This document shows positions 1-12,589 of a stretch of DNA of 64,000 nucleotides, one piece after another (the stretch's first letter is position 1; each line of letters starts with the position of its first letter). Location of the stretch: the NCBI RefSeq assembly GCF_036320965.1, contig NC_092287.1:15016989-15080988 (forward strand). Reading direction: 5' to 3'. This DNA is from Panulirus ornatus. Taxonomy: Eukaryota > Arthropoda > Malacostraca > Decapoda > Palinuridae. The translations under genes and the position numbers were made by a program. The notes under the pieces are model-generated. The model worked only from the letters and a program-made list of their open reading frames with translations, was not told the DNA's origin and ran no database searches.

Positions 1-1345
1 ACTTGGATGATGAAGGATGTACCACAGTAATGATGACGGTACTTGGATTATGATTTAATTACTGCAATAATGATGGAGGTACTACAGTAATGATGGAGGT
101 ACTTGGATCATGATGGAGGTACAAGTGTAATGATGGATGTACTTTGATCACGGAGGGACATCAGTAATAATGGAGGTACTTGAACCATGAAGGTACAAGT
201 GTACAGATTGAGATACTTGGATAATGATGGAGGTACTTCAGTAATGATAAAAGTATTTGGAACATGATTGAGTTACTTGGATCATTATGGAGGTACCAGA
301 GTAATGATGGAGGTACATGAACCATGATTGAGGTACTTGGATCATGATGGAGGTACTTTAATCATGATGGAGGTACCAGAGTAATGATGGAGGTTCTTTG
401 ATCAAGATGGAGGTACCAGAGTAATGATGGAGGTACTTTGATCATGATGGAGGTACGACAGTAATGATGGAAGTACTTGGATCATGATGGAGGTAAGGCA
501 GTAATGATGGAGGTAATAGGATCATTATGGAAGTACCACAGTACTCTTGGAAGTACTTCGAACCACCACAGTAATGATCGAGGTACTTGGATCATGATGG
601 AGGAACCACAGTAATGATAGAAGTACTAGGATCATTTGCCGGTACCACAGTAATGATTGAGGTACTTGGATCATGATGGAAGTATCACAGTAATAATGAA
701 AGAACTTGAATAATGATGAAGGCACAAGTGTAATTATGGCGGTACTTGGATCATGATGGAGGTACCACAGTAATGATGGAGGTACTTGGATCATGAAGGA
801 GGTACCACAGTAATGATGGAGGTACTTGGATCATTATGGAGGTACAAATGTAATGATGGATGTACTTTGATCATGATAGAGGTACCACAGTAATTATGGA
901 AGTACTTCAATCATGAAGGTGAAAGTGTAATGATTCAGGTACTTGGATCATGATGGAGGTACCAAAGTAATGATAGAGGTACTTAGATCATGATGGAGGT
1001 ATAAATGTAATGATGGATATACTTTGTTCATGATGGAGGTACCACAGTAATGATGGAGGTACTTGAATCATGAAGGTACAAGTGTAATGATTTAGGTAAT
1101 TGGATAACGATGGAAGTCCCACAGAAATGATGGAGGTTCTTGAATCATGATTGAGGTACTTGGATCATGAAGGAGGTACCACAGTAATGATGGAGGTACT
1201 TAAATCATGATTGAGGTACTTGGATCATGATAGAGGTACTTTGATCATGATGGAGGTACCACAGTAAATATGGAAGTACCTGGATCCTGAGAGAGGTACC
1301 GCAGTAATGATAGAGGTAAATGGATCAAGATGGAAGTACCACAGT

Positions 1346-1570
1346 AATCTTGGAGGTACTTGGAACATGTTAGAAGTACCACAGTATTGATCGAGGTACT
1401 TGTATCATGATGGAAGAACCACATTAATGATGGAAGTCCTTGGATCATTATGGCGGTACCGCAGTAATGATTGAGGTACTTGGATCATGATGGAAGTACG
1501 TCAGCAATGATGAAGGTACTTGAATAATGATGGAGGTAGAAGTGCAATTATGGAGGTATTTGGATCATGA
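1346..1570 (-). repeat. HOR marker block, segment A copy 1
   Basis: A recognisable ordered block: AATCTTGGAGGTACTTGG (1346), TGGCGGTACCGCAGTAATG (1451) and AATGATGAAGGTACTTGAAT (1506). Copies with the same order start at 3026 and 4492. Read on the minus strand it matches the CCAAGATTACTG and TGCGGTACCGCC part of the forward HOR units. It shows that segment A is built from the same higher-order repeats. Confidence 0.75.
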
Positions 1571-3025
1571 TGGAGGTACCATAGTAATGATGGATGTACT
1601 TGTATCATGATTGAGGTACTTGGATCATGATGGAAATACCACATTCATATTGGAGGTACTTGGATCATGATTGAGGTACAAGTCTAACGATGGAGATACT
1701 TGGATCAAGATGGGGGAAACAGTAATATTGGAGGTAATTGGATTATGATGGAGGTACTTGGATCATAATGGAAACACCACAGTAATAATGGAGGTACCTG
1801 GATTATGATGGAGGTACCAGAGTAATGATGGAGGTACTTTAATCATGATGGAGGTACCCTAGAAATTGTGGAGGTACTTGAATCATGATGAACGTACTAT
1901 CATCAAGATAGAGGTACGGCAGTAATGATGGAGGTTCTTTTATCATGATGGAGGTACTTCGATCATGATGGAGGTACTTGGATAATGATGGAGGTACATG
2001 AATCATAGATGTACTCCGAACATGATGGAAGTACTTGTATCATAATGGAAGTATCACAGTAATGATGGTGGTACTTGAATCATGATGGAGGTATATCGAT
2101 CATCATGCAGGTACAAAGATAAAAATGGAGTTGCCACAGTAATGATGGAGGATCTTTGATCATGATGGAGGTACTTGGATCATGATGGAAGTATCAGAGT
2201 AATGATGAAGGTACTTAGATCCTAATGGAGGTACAAGTGTAATGATGGAGATACTTCGATCATGATGGAAGTACCACAGTAATGATGAAGGTACTTGTAT
2301 CATGATTGAGGTACAAGTACTTGGATGTACTTGGAGGTTCTTTGATCATGATGGAGGTACTTCGATCATGATGGAGGTACTTCGATCATGATGGAGGCAC
2401 TTGGATAATGATGTGAATTACCACAGTAATGATGCAGGTACTTGGATCATAATGGAAGTACAAATATAATAATGGAGGTATTTCGATGATGATGGAAGTG
2501 CTACAGTATATGATGGAGGTGCCTGGATCATGATCGAGGCACTTGGATCATGATGGAAGCACCACAGTAATAATTGACGTATTTGGATCATGAAGGAGGT
2601 ACCACAATAATGATGGAGGTACTTTCATCATGATGCGAGTACTTCAGTAATGATAGAGGTACCTGGATCGTGATGCAGGTACCACAGTAATGATGATGGT
2701 ACTAGGATCATGATGGAGGTACAAATGTAATGATGGAGGTAATTGAATCATAAAGGTACGAGTGTAAAGATTGAGGTACTTGGATAATGATGGAGGTACC
2801 CAAGTAATGATGGAGGTACTTGATTCATAATTGAGGTACTTGGATCATGATGGAGGTACCATAGTAACGATGTAGGTACTTGAATCATGATTGAGGTACT
2901 TGCATCATAATGGAGGTACTTTGATCATGATGGAGGTACCACAGTAATGATGGACGTACTTGCATCATGATAGAAGTACCGAAGTGATGATAGAAGTGAT
3001 AGGATCATGAAGAAAGTACAGAAGT

Positions 3026-3235
3026 AATCTTGGGGGTACTTGGAACATGTTGGAAGTAATAATCGAGGTACTTGTATCATGATGGTGGAATCACAGTAAT
3101 GATGGAAGTACTTGGATCATTATGGCGGTACCGCAGTAATTATTGAGGTACTTCGATCATGAAGTAAGTACCACAGGAATGATGAAGGTACTTGAATAAT
3201 GAGGAAGGTAGAAGTGCAATTATGGAGGTACTTGG
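3026..3235 (-). repeat. HOR marker block, segment A copy 2
   Basis: Second copy of the block seen at 1346: AATCTTGGGGGTACTTGG at 3026, TGGCGGTACCGCAGTAAT at 3123 and AATGATGAAGGTACTTGAAT at 3179. It lies 1,673-1,680 bp after copy 1. Unlike copies 1 and 3 it is not followed by the CTCCGAACATG and TGCAGGTAC markers within 450 bp, so the surrounding HOR unit is rearranged. Confidence 0.7.
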
Positions 3236-3632
3236 ATCATGATGGAGGTACCACGGTAATGATGGATGTACTTGAATCATGATTGAGGTACTTGGATCAT
3301 GATGGAGATACTTTGATCATGATGGAGGTGCCACAGTAATGGTGGAGGTCCTTTGATCAAGATGGAGGTACCAGAGTGATGATGGAGGTACTTGAATCAC
3401 GATTGAAGTACTTGGATGATAATGGAGGTACCATGTTAATGATGGAGGTACTTGAATCATGATATAGATACTTGGATCATGATGGACCTATTATCATCAT
3501 GATGGATGTATGACACTAATGATGGAGGTTATTTGATCATGATGGAGGTACTTCGATCATGATGGAGATTCTTGGATGATGATGTGAAGTACCACAGTAA
3601 TGATAGAGGTAATTGGATAATAATGGAGCTAC

Positions 3633-3688
3633 CTCGCAAACGCGGGAGACAGCGACAAAGCAAAAAAAAAAAAAAAAAAAAAAAAAAC
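3633..3688 (+). mobile_element. Short non-satellite insertion ending in poly(A), probable truncated retroposon
   Basis: The satellite reads normally up to ...GGAGCTAC (3632) and resumes at AAGTGTAATAATGG (3689), exactly as expected if the 56 bp between were inserted into one monomer. The inserted sequence has a GC-rich, non-repeat core (includes CGCGGGAGACAGCGAC) followed by 26 consecutive A residues (3662-3687) and a C. The dinucleotide AC occurs at both edges (3631-3632 and 3687-3688), so any target duplication is at most 2 bp by eye. The poly(A) end suggests a 5'-truncated SINE or LINE tail or a processed RNA 3' end. I do not recognise the family; the core is too short for a confident assignment. 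Confidence 0.6.
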
Positions 3689-3771
3689 AAGTGTAATAAT
3701 GGGGGTTCTTCGATCATGATGGAAGTAACATATTAATGATGGAGGTACTTCGTTCATGTAGGAGGTACCAC

Positions 3772-3798
3772 AGTACTATAGTACTGGAAGTACTATAG
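3772..3798. repeat. Palindromic cluster within satellite
   Basis: AGTACTATAGTACT (3772-3785) is a perfect 14-bp palindrome, followed after GGA by a second partial copy, AGTACTATAGTA. The second copy is the reverse of the normal HOR variant TACTATAGTACTTCC found in segments B and C. The first copy appears to be a local palindromic duplication. Confidence 0.6.
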
Positions 3799-4491
3799 TA
3801 AATGATGGAGGTACCTGGACCATGATGGAGGTCCCACAAAAATGATGGAGATGCTTGGATCATGATTGAATTACCACAGTAATGATTGACGTGCTTGGAT
3901 CATGAAGGGGGTACCACAATAATGATGGAGGTACTTAGATCATGACGGAGGTACCACAGTAATGATGGAGGTACTTGGATCATTATGGAGGTAAAATGTA
4001 ATCATGGATGTACTTTGATCATGATAGAGGTACCACAGTATTTATGGAAGTACTTGAATCATGAAGGTACAAGTGTAATGATTGAGGTACTTGAATCATG
4101 ATGGAGGTACCACAGTAATGATGCAGGTACTTGGATCATGATGGAGGTACAAATGTGATGCTGGATACACTTTGTTCATGATGGAGGTACCACAGTAATG
4201 ATGGAGGTGCTTGAATCATTAAGGTACAAGTGTAATGGTTTAGGTAATTTGATCGTGATGGAGGTCCCACAGAAATGATGGAGGTACTTGAATCATGATT
4301 GAGGTATTTGGATCATGATTGAGGTACCACAGTAAAGATGGAGTTACTTAAATCATGATTGAGGTACTTGGATCATGATAGAGGCACTTTGATCATGATG
4401 GAGGTACCACAGTAAAGATGGAAGTAACTGGATCATGATAGAGGTACCGCAGTAATGAGAGGTAATAAGATCAAGAAGGAAGTACCACAGT

Positions 4492-4705
4492 AATCTTGGA
4501 GGTACTTGGAACATGTAAGAAGTACCACAGTATCATGATGTATCATGATGGAAGAACCACAGAAATGATGGAAGTACTTGGATCATTATGGCGGTACCAC
4601 AGTAATGATTGAGGTACTTGGATCATGATGGAAGTACGTTAAGAATGATGAAGGTACTTGAATAATGATGGAAGTAGAAGTGCAATTATGGAGGTATTAG
4701 GATCA
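4492..4705 (-). repeat. HOR marker block, segment A copy 3
   Basis: Third copy: AATCTTGGAGGTACTTGG at 4492, TGGCGGTACCACAGTAATG at 4589 and AATGATGAAGGTACTTGAAT at 4634. It is followed by CTCCGAACATG (4835) and the reverse of the CCTGCATGATG marker (about 4921). The latter two lie exactly 2,820 bp after their counterparts at about 2015 and 2101, which gives the HOR spacing in this segment. Confidence 0.7.
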
Positions 4706-5065
4706 TGATAGAGGTACCACAGTAATGATGGATGTACTTGTATCATGATTGAGTTACTTGGATCCTGTTGGAAATACCACATTAATAATGGAGGTACTAG
4801 GATCGTGATGAAGGTACATGGATCATATATGTACTCCGAACATGATGGAAGTACTTGTGTCATGATGGAAGTACCACATTAATGATGGAGATGCTTGGAT
4901 CATAAAGCAGGTACATCGATCGTCGTGCAGGTACAACGATAAAAATGGAGGTACCACGGTAATGATGGAGGATCTTTGATCATGATGGAGGTTCTTGGAT
5001 CATGATGGAAGTATCAGGGTAATGATGGAGGTACTTAGATCCTAATGGAGGTAAAAGTGTAATGA

Positions 5066-5165
5066 NNNNNNNNNNNNNNNNNNNNNNNNNNNNNNNNNNN
5101 NNNNNNNNNNNNNNNNNNNNNNNNNNNNNNNNNNNNNNNNNNNNNNNNNNNNNNNNNNNNNNNNN
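5066..5165. other. Assembly gap (100 N)
   Basis: Exactly 100 N, the conventional placeholder for a gap of unknown size. The array orientation changes across it, from reverse on the left to forward on the right. Confidence 0.99.
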
Positions 5166-5597
5166 ATCATGATCAAAGTATGTCCACCAGTACTGTGGTA
5201 CCTCAATCATAATTCAGGTACTTCCATTATTACTGTGGTACTTCCATTATGATCCAAGTTCCTCCATTTTCTAAGTACTTCCATTATGATCCAAGTACTT
5301 CCATCATGATCCAATTACCTCCAGTATTACTGTGGTTCCTCCATCCTGATCCAAGTAACTCAATAGTTAGACTTGTACCTCAATCATGATCCAATTACCT
5401 CCATCATTACTGTGGTACTTCCATCATGATCGAAGTATCTCCATTATTACACTTTTACCTCCATTATGATCGAAGTACCTACATCGATACTCTGATACTT
5501 CTATCATGATCCAATCACCTCCATCATGATCCAATTACCTCCACCATAATCAAAGATCCTCCATCAATACTGTGGTACCTCTATCTTTATCGAGGTA
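5166..5597 (+). repeat. Array start after gap: tail of an HOR unit
   Basis: Diverged monomers leading to the first CCTGTATGATGATCG marker at 5598. The part from about 5440 (GATCGAAGTATCTCC, then ACACTTTTACCTCC) to 5597 corresponds to the end of an HOR unit. It also corresponds to the reverse complement of the end of segment A (about 4920-5065), so similar HOR positions face each other across the gap in opposite orientation. Confidence 0.6.
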
Positions 5598-7471
5598 CCT
5601 GTATGATGATCGAAGTATCTCCATCATCATCCAAGTACCTCCATCATTATTGTGGTACTTCCATTATTATACAAGTACTTCCATCCATGTACATCTATGA
5701 TCGATGTACCTCTATCACAATCGACGTACCTCCATTGTCGATGTTGTACTTCTATTATGATCCCAGTACCTCCATCCTGATACAAGTACATTCATCATTA
5801 CTATGGTACTTCCATCATGATCCAAGTACCTCCATAACTATACTTGTACTTCCATCTTTATTCAGGTACCTTCATCAATACTGTGGTACTTCCATCACGA
5901 TCCAAGTCCCTCAATCATTACTGCGGTACCACCATAATGATCCAAGTATTTCCATCATTTCTGTGGTTCCTCCATGATGGTACAAGACCCTCAATCATCA
6001 CTGTGGTACTTCCATCATGATCCTATTAACTCTATTATTACTGCGGTACCTCCATCATGATCCAAGTACTTCCATCATTACTGTGGTACCTCCATCATGA
6101 TCAAATTACCTCCATCGTGATCGAAGTACCTCGATCAAGATTAAAGTACCTCCATCATTACTGTGGTACCTCCATCATGATCTAAGTACCTCAATCATGA
6201 TTAAAGTTCCTCCATCTTTACTGTGGTACCTCTATCCTGAACCCAGTACCTCAATCATTAAACTTGTACCTTCATGATTCAAGTACCTCCATAGTTACAG
6301 TGGTACCTCCATCATGATCAAAGTACATCTATCATTACATTTTTACCTCCATCATGATCCAAGTTCCTCCACTATTACTGTGGTACCTCTATCATGATCC
6401 AAGTACCTTCTTCATTACTGTGGTACCTCCTTCATGATCCACCTACGTCAATCATTACTCTGGTACTTCCATCATGATGCAAGTATATCCATCATTTTTG
6501 TGGTAACTCCATAATGAACCAAGTACCTCCATCATTGACTATAGTACTTCCATCATGATCCATTACTGTGGTACCTCCTTCATGAACCAAGTACCTCCAT
6601 CATTAATATGGTACTTCTATCATGATCGAAGTACCTTCATTATTACACTTCTACCTCCATTATTATCCAAGTACCTCTATCATTACGGTGGTGCTTTATA
6701 TCATTATCCAAGAATCTCCATCGTGATCGAAGTACGTCCATGAAAGAACCTCTATCATTACTATCGTACATCAATCATGATGATAGTACGTCCATCATGA
6801 TCCAAGTACCTCAATCATGATTAAAGTAACTCTATTATTAATGTGGAACCTCCATTATCATCCAAATACTTCAATCATGATTCAAGTACCTCCATCATTA
6901 CTCTGGTGCCTCCATCTTGATCAAAGAACCTCCATCATTACTGTGGTACCTCCATCATGATCCAAGTACCTCCATCATGATTCAAGTACCTCAATCATGA
7001 TTCAAGTCCCTCCATCATTACTGTGGTACCTCCATCAAGATCCAAGTACCTCAATCATGATTCAAATACCTCCATCATTACTGTGGTAAGTCCATCATGA
7101 TCTAAGTAATTCCATCATTACTGTAGTACTTCCATCATGATCCAAGTACCTCCATCATTACTGTGGTACTTCCATCATTATCCAAGTACTTCCATCATGA
7201 TCCAAGTACCACCATCATGATCAAAGAACACCCATCATTACTGTGGTGCTTCAATCACGATCGAAGTACCTCCAGTATTATAATTGCTGCTCCATCATGA
7301 TGAAAGAACCTCCATCATTACTGTGGTACTTCCATCACGATCGAAGTACCTCCATTATTATAATTGTACCTCCATTATTGTCCAAGTACTTCCATCATTA
7401 ATGTGGTACTTTACATCATTATCCAAGTACCTCCATCGTGGTCTAAGTACCTCCATCATGATCGAAGTACC

Positions 7472-10030
7472 TTCATCATTACTGTGCTTACTCAATCATA
7501 ATCCAAATACCTCCGTCATTACTGTGGTACCTCGAAGATGACCAAGTACCTCCATCATTACTGTAGTACTCCATCATTTCCCAAGTACTTCCATCATGAT
7601 CCAAGTACCTCCATTATGATTAAAGATCCTCCATAATTAGTGTGGTACTTCTATCACGATCGAAGTAACTCTAGTATCAAACATGTACCTCGATCATGAA
7701 CCAAGTAACTCCATCATTCCTGTGGTACTCCAAATCATTATCGAAGTACCTCCATAATTATCCAAGTACCTCCTTCATGATCAAAGAGCCCCCATCATTA
7801 CTGTGGTACCTCAATCATGATCAAAGTACCTCCATCATGATCCAAGTACCTCAATCATGATTCAAGTACCTCCATCATTAATGTCGTACCTCGATCATGA
7901 TCCAAGAACCTCAGTCATGATTCAAATACCTCCATCATCACTGTGGTACCTCCATCATGATCCAAGTACCTCAGTCTTTACACTTGTACCTTAATGATTC
8001 AAGTACCTCCATAATTATTGTGGTACCTCAATCATGATCAAACACCATCCATATTACATTTCTACCACCATCATGATCCAAGTGCCTCCATCATTACTGT
8101 GGTACCTCCATCATGATCCAAGTACCTCCATCATTACTGTGGTACTTTCATCATGATCCAAGTACATCCATCATTTTTTTTGGCACGTCCACCATACTCC
8201 AGGTATCTCCATCATATACTTTAGTACTTCCATCATGATCTAAGTACCTCCATCATTACTGTGGTACCTCCTTTATGATCCAAGTACCTCCATCATTATT
8301 GTGGTACTTCCATCATGATTGAAGTACCTCCATTATTACATTTGCAACTCCATTATTATCCAAGTACCTCTCTCGTTACTGTGGTACTTCACATTATTAT
8401 CTAAGAACCTCCATCATGCACCAAAGTACCTCCATCATGATCAAAGAACCTCCATCATTACTGCCGTACATCAATCATGATGATAGTACGTCCATCATGA
8501 TCCCAGTACCTCAATCATGATTCAAGTTCCTCCATCATTACTGTGGTACCTCTATCATGATCAAAGTACTTCCTTCATTACTGTGGCATCTCCATCATAA
8601 TTCAGTTACCTCGATTATTACTGTGGTAGTTCCATTATGATCCAAATACCTCAATCATTAATGTGGTACTTCCATCATGATTGAAGTACCTCCATTATTA
8701 CATTTGCAACTCCATTATTATCCAAGTACCTCTCTCGTTACTGTGGTATTTCACATTATTATCCAAGAACCTCCATCATGATCGAAGTACTTTCATCATA
8801 TTCAAAGAACCTCCATCATTACTGTCGTACCTACGTTATGATGATAATACGCCCATCATGATCCAAGTACCTCAATCATGATTCAAGTACCTCCATGATT
8901 ACTGTGGTATCTCCATTATGATCCAAGTACCTCAATCATGATTCAAGTACCTCCGTCATTACTCTGGTACCTCCATCTTGATCGAAGAACCTCCATCATT
9001 ACTGTGGTACCTCCATCATGATCAAAGTACCTCTATTAAGATGAAAGTACCTCAATCATTATTCAAGTATCTCCATCATTACTGTGGTACCTCCATCATG
9101 ATCCAGGTACCTCAATCAAGATTCAAATACCTCCATCAATACTGTGATGCCTCCATCATGATCCAAGTACCTCAATCATTACAATTGTAACTTCATGACT
9201 CAAGTAACTCAATCATTACTGTGGTACCTCCATCATGATCAAAGTACATCCATCATTACACTTGTACTTTCATCATGATCCAAGTACCTCCATCATTACT
9301 CTGGTATCTCCATAACGATCCAAGTACCTTTATCATTACTGTAGTACTTGCATTATGATGCAAGTACCTCCATCATTATTGTGGTACCTCCTTCATGATC
9401 CAAATACGTCAATCATTACTGTGGTACTTCCATCATGATCTTAGCGCCTCCGTCATGGTCCATGTACCTCCATCATTTACTGTAGTACTTCGATCATGAT
9501 CCAAGTACTTTCATCATTACTCTGGTATCTCCTTCATGATCCAAGTACCTCTATCATTAAAGTGGTACTTCCATCATCATCAAAGTACCTCCATTATTTC
9601 ACTTGTACCTCCATTATGATCCAAGTTCCTGTATCATTACTGTGGTACCTCTAATCATTATCCAAGTACCTCCATCATGATCGAAGTACCTCCATCATGA
9701 TCAAAGAACATTCATCATTATTGCCGTACCTTTATCTTGATGATAGTACGTCCATCATGATTCAAGTACCTCCATAATTACTGTGGTACCTCCATCATAA
9801 TCAAATTACCTCCATCATTACTGTGGTACCTCCATCATAATCCAAGTACCTCCATTATTACTGTGGTACTTCCATTATGATCCAAGCACCTCCATCATAA
9901 TCCAATTCCCTCCACTATTACTGTGTTTCCTCCATCCTCATCCAAGTACCTCCATCATTAGGCTTGTACCTCAATCATGATCCAAGTACCTCCAGCATTA
10001 CTGTGGTACTTCCATCATGATCGAAGTATC
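7472..10030 (+). repeat. 2,559-bp segmental tandem duplication, copy 1
   Basis: Sequence from about 7472 recurs at a constant offset of 2,559 bp. Checked anchors are TCCAAATACCTCCGTCATT at 7502 and 10061, the monomers at 8681 and 11240, and CTGTGTTTCCTCC at 9921 and 12480. By eye only some 15-20 substitutions separate the copies and the offset never shifts, so identity is roughly 99%. The junction falls in the monomer context GAAGTA-CTCCATCATTACT-, consistent with unequal exchange between monomers. Boundaries are uncertain by about a monomer. Confidence 0.85.
8291..9014 (+). repeat. Paired ~362-bp block (doublet 1)
   Basis: Two adjacent versions of a block that carries ATTACATTTGCAACTCC and CCTCTCTCGTTACTG. 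The CTCTCG markers lie at 8371 and 8733, 362 bp apart. The first half has the variant CCGTACATC...GATGATAGTACGTCC and the second CGTACCTACGTTATG...GATAATACGCCC, so the two halves are distinguishable subtypes. The same pair recurs at 10.85, 35.8, 42.0 and 43.4 kb. Confidence 0.75.
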
Positions 10031-12589
10031 TCCATCATTACTGTGCTTACTCAATCATAATCCAAATACCTCCGTCATTACTGTGGTACCTCGAAGATGA
10101 CCAAGTACCTCCATCATTACTGTAGTACTCCATCATTTCCCAAGTACTTCCATCATGATCCAAGTACCTCCATTATGATTAAAGATCCTCCATAATTAGT
10201 GTGGTACTTCTATCACGATCGAAGTAACTCTAGTATTAAACATGTACCTCTATCATGAACCAAGTAACTCCATCATTCCTGTGGTACTCCAAATCATTAT
10301 CGAAGTACCTCCATAATTATCCAAGTACCTCCTTCATGATCAAAGAGCCCCCATCATTACTGTGGTACCTCAATCATGATCAAAGTACCTCCATCATGAT
10401 CCAAGTACCTCAATCATGATTCAAGTACCTCCATCATTAATGTCGTACCTCGATCATGATCCAAGAACCTCAGTCATGATTCAAATACCTCCATCATCAC
10501 TGTGGTACCTCCATCATGATCCAAGTACCTCAGTCTTTACACTTGTACCTTAATGATTCAAGTACCTCCATAATTATTGTGGTACCTCAATCATGATCAA
10601 ACACCATCCATATTACATTTCTACCACCATCATGATCCAAGTGCCTCCATCATTACTGTGGTACCTCCATCATGATCCAAGTACCTCCATCATTACTGTG
10701 GTACTTTCATCATGATCCAAGTACCTCCATCATTTTTTTTGGCACGTCCATCATACTCCAGGTATCTCCATCATATACTTTAGTACTTCCATCATGATCT
10801 AAGTACCTCCATCATTACTGTGGTACCTCCTTTATGATCCAAGTACCTCCATCATTAATGTGGTACTTCCATCATGATTGAAGTACCTCCATTATTACAT
10901 TTGCAACTCCATTATTATCCAAGTACCTCTCTCGTTACTGTGGTACTTCACATTATTATCCAAGAACCTCCATCATGCACCGAAGTACCTCCATCATGAT
11001 CAAAGAACCTCCATCATTACTGCCGTACATCAATCATGATGATAGTACGTCCATCATGATCCCAGTACCTCAATCATGATTCAAGTTCCTCCATCATTAC
11101 TGTGGTACCTCTATCATGATCAAAGTACTTCCTTCATTACTGTGGCATCTCCATCATAATTCAGTTACCTCGATTATTACTGTGGTAGTTCCATTATGAT
11201 CCAAATACCTCAATCATTAATGTGGTACTTCCATCATGATTGAAGTACCTCCATTATTACATTTGCAACTCCATTATTATCCAAGTACCTCTCTCGTTAC
11301 TGTGGTATTTCACATTATTATCCAAGAACCTCCATCATGATCGAAGTACTTTCATCATATTCAAAGAACCTCCATCATTACTGTCGTACCTACGTTATGA
11401 TGATAATACGCCCATCATGATCCAAGTACCTCAATCATGATTCAAGTACCTCCATGATTACTGTGGTATCTCCATTATGATCCAAGTACCTCAATCATGA
11501 TTCAAGTACCTCCGTCATTACTCTGGTACCTCCATCTTGATCAAAGAACCTCCATCATTACTGTGGTACCTCCATCATGATCAAAGTACCTCTATTAAGA
11601 TGAAAGTACCTCAATCATGATTCAAGTATCTCCATCATTACTGTGGTACCTCCATCATGATCCAGGTACCTCAATCAAGATTCAAATACCTCCATCAATA
11701 CTGTGATGCCTCCATCATGATCCAAGTACCTCAATCATTACAATTGTAACTTCATGACTCAAGTAACTCAATCATTACTGTGGTACCTCCATCATGATCA
11801 AAGTACATCCATCATTACACTTGTACTTTCATCATGATCCAAGTACCTCCATCATTACTCTGGTATCTCCATAACGATCCAAGTACCTCTATCATTACTG
11901 TAGTACTTGCATTATGATGCAAGTACCTCCATCATTATTGTGGTACCTCCTTCATGATCCAAATACGTCAATCATTACTGTGGTACTTCCATCATGATCT
12001 TAGCGCCTCCGTCATGGTCCAGGTACCTCCATCATTTACTGTAGTACTTCGATCATGATCCAAGTACTTTCATCATTACTCTGGTATCTCCTTCATGATC
12101 CAAGTACCTCTATCATTAAAGTGGTACTTCCATCATCATCAAAGTACCTCCATTATTTCACTTGTACCTCCATTATGATTCAAGTTCCTGTATCATTACT
12201 GTGGTACCTCTAATCATTATCCAAGTACCTCCATCATGATCGAAGTACTTCCATCATGATCAAAGAACATTCATCATTATTGCCGTACCTTTATCTTGAT
12301 GATAGTACGTCCATCATGATTCAAGTACCTCCATAATTACTGTGGTACCTCCATCATAATCAAATTACCTCCATCATTACTGTGGTACCTCCATCATAAT
12401 CCAAGTACCTCCATTATTACTGTGGTACTTCCATTATGATCCAAGCACCTCCATCATAATCCAATTCCCTCCACTATTACTGTGTTTCCTCCATCCTCAT
12501 CCAAGTACCTCCATCATTAGTCTTGTACCTCAATCATAATCCAAGTACCTCCAGCATTACTGTGGTACTTCCATCATGATCGAAGTATC
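10031..12589 (+). repeat. 2,559-bp segmental tandem duplication, copy 2
   Basis: Directly abuts copy 1 in the same orientation with no indel relative to it. Example differences are CCACCATACTCC near 8190 against CCATCATACTCC near 10748, and GGCTTGTACC (9961) against GTCTTGTACC (12519). After 12589 the sequence returns to the ordinary HOR order (ACACTTGTACCTCCATTAGG), whereas copy 1 runs into copy 2 at the same point. Confidence 0.85.
10850..11573 (+). repeat. Paired ~362-bp block (doublet 2)
   Basis: CTCTCG markers at 10930 and 11292, 362 bp apart. This is the copy of doublet 1 carried by the 2,559-bp duplication, with the same two subtypes in the same order. Confidence 0.75.

Larger units (their letters stand above)
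1..5065 (-). repeat. Segment A: 20-bp monomer satellite array, reverse orientation
   Basis: The whole stretch is made of degenerate 20-bp monomers; the top strand reads the reverse complement of the pattern in 5166-59155, with units such as TGGAGGTACTTGGATCATGA and TGGAGGTACCACAGTAATGA. The HOR markers seen later are present in reverse, for example CTCCGAACATGATGG (at about 2015 and 4835) and TGCAGGTAC (2107 and 4927), so this is the same satellite and not merely a similar one. Monomers here are more diverged from each other than in segment C. Apart from the poly(A) insertion at 3633-3688 I see no unique sequence, no gene and no RNA gene. Confidence 0.95.

Noticed and set aside
3633..3688. 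Assignment of the poly(A) insertion to Alu
   Set aside because: The core vaguely resembles the end of 7SL-derived SINEs (GCGACAAAGC then A run) but is too short and does not follow the Alu 3' sequence; left unassigned.
5603..5977. 124-codon open frame on the plus strand, among the longest forward ones
   Set aside because: It is a translation of three-frame-rotating 20-bp monomers with the usual 20-residue period. No start context, no domain, and the same peptide motifs appear in every frame across the array.
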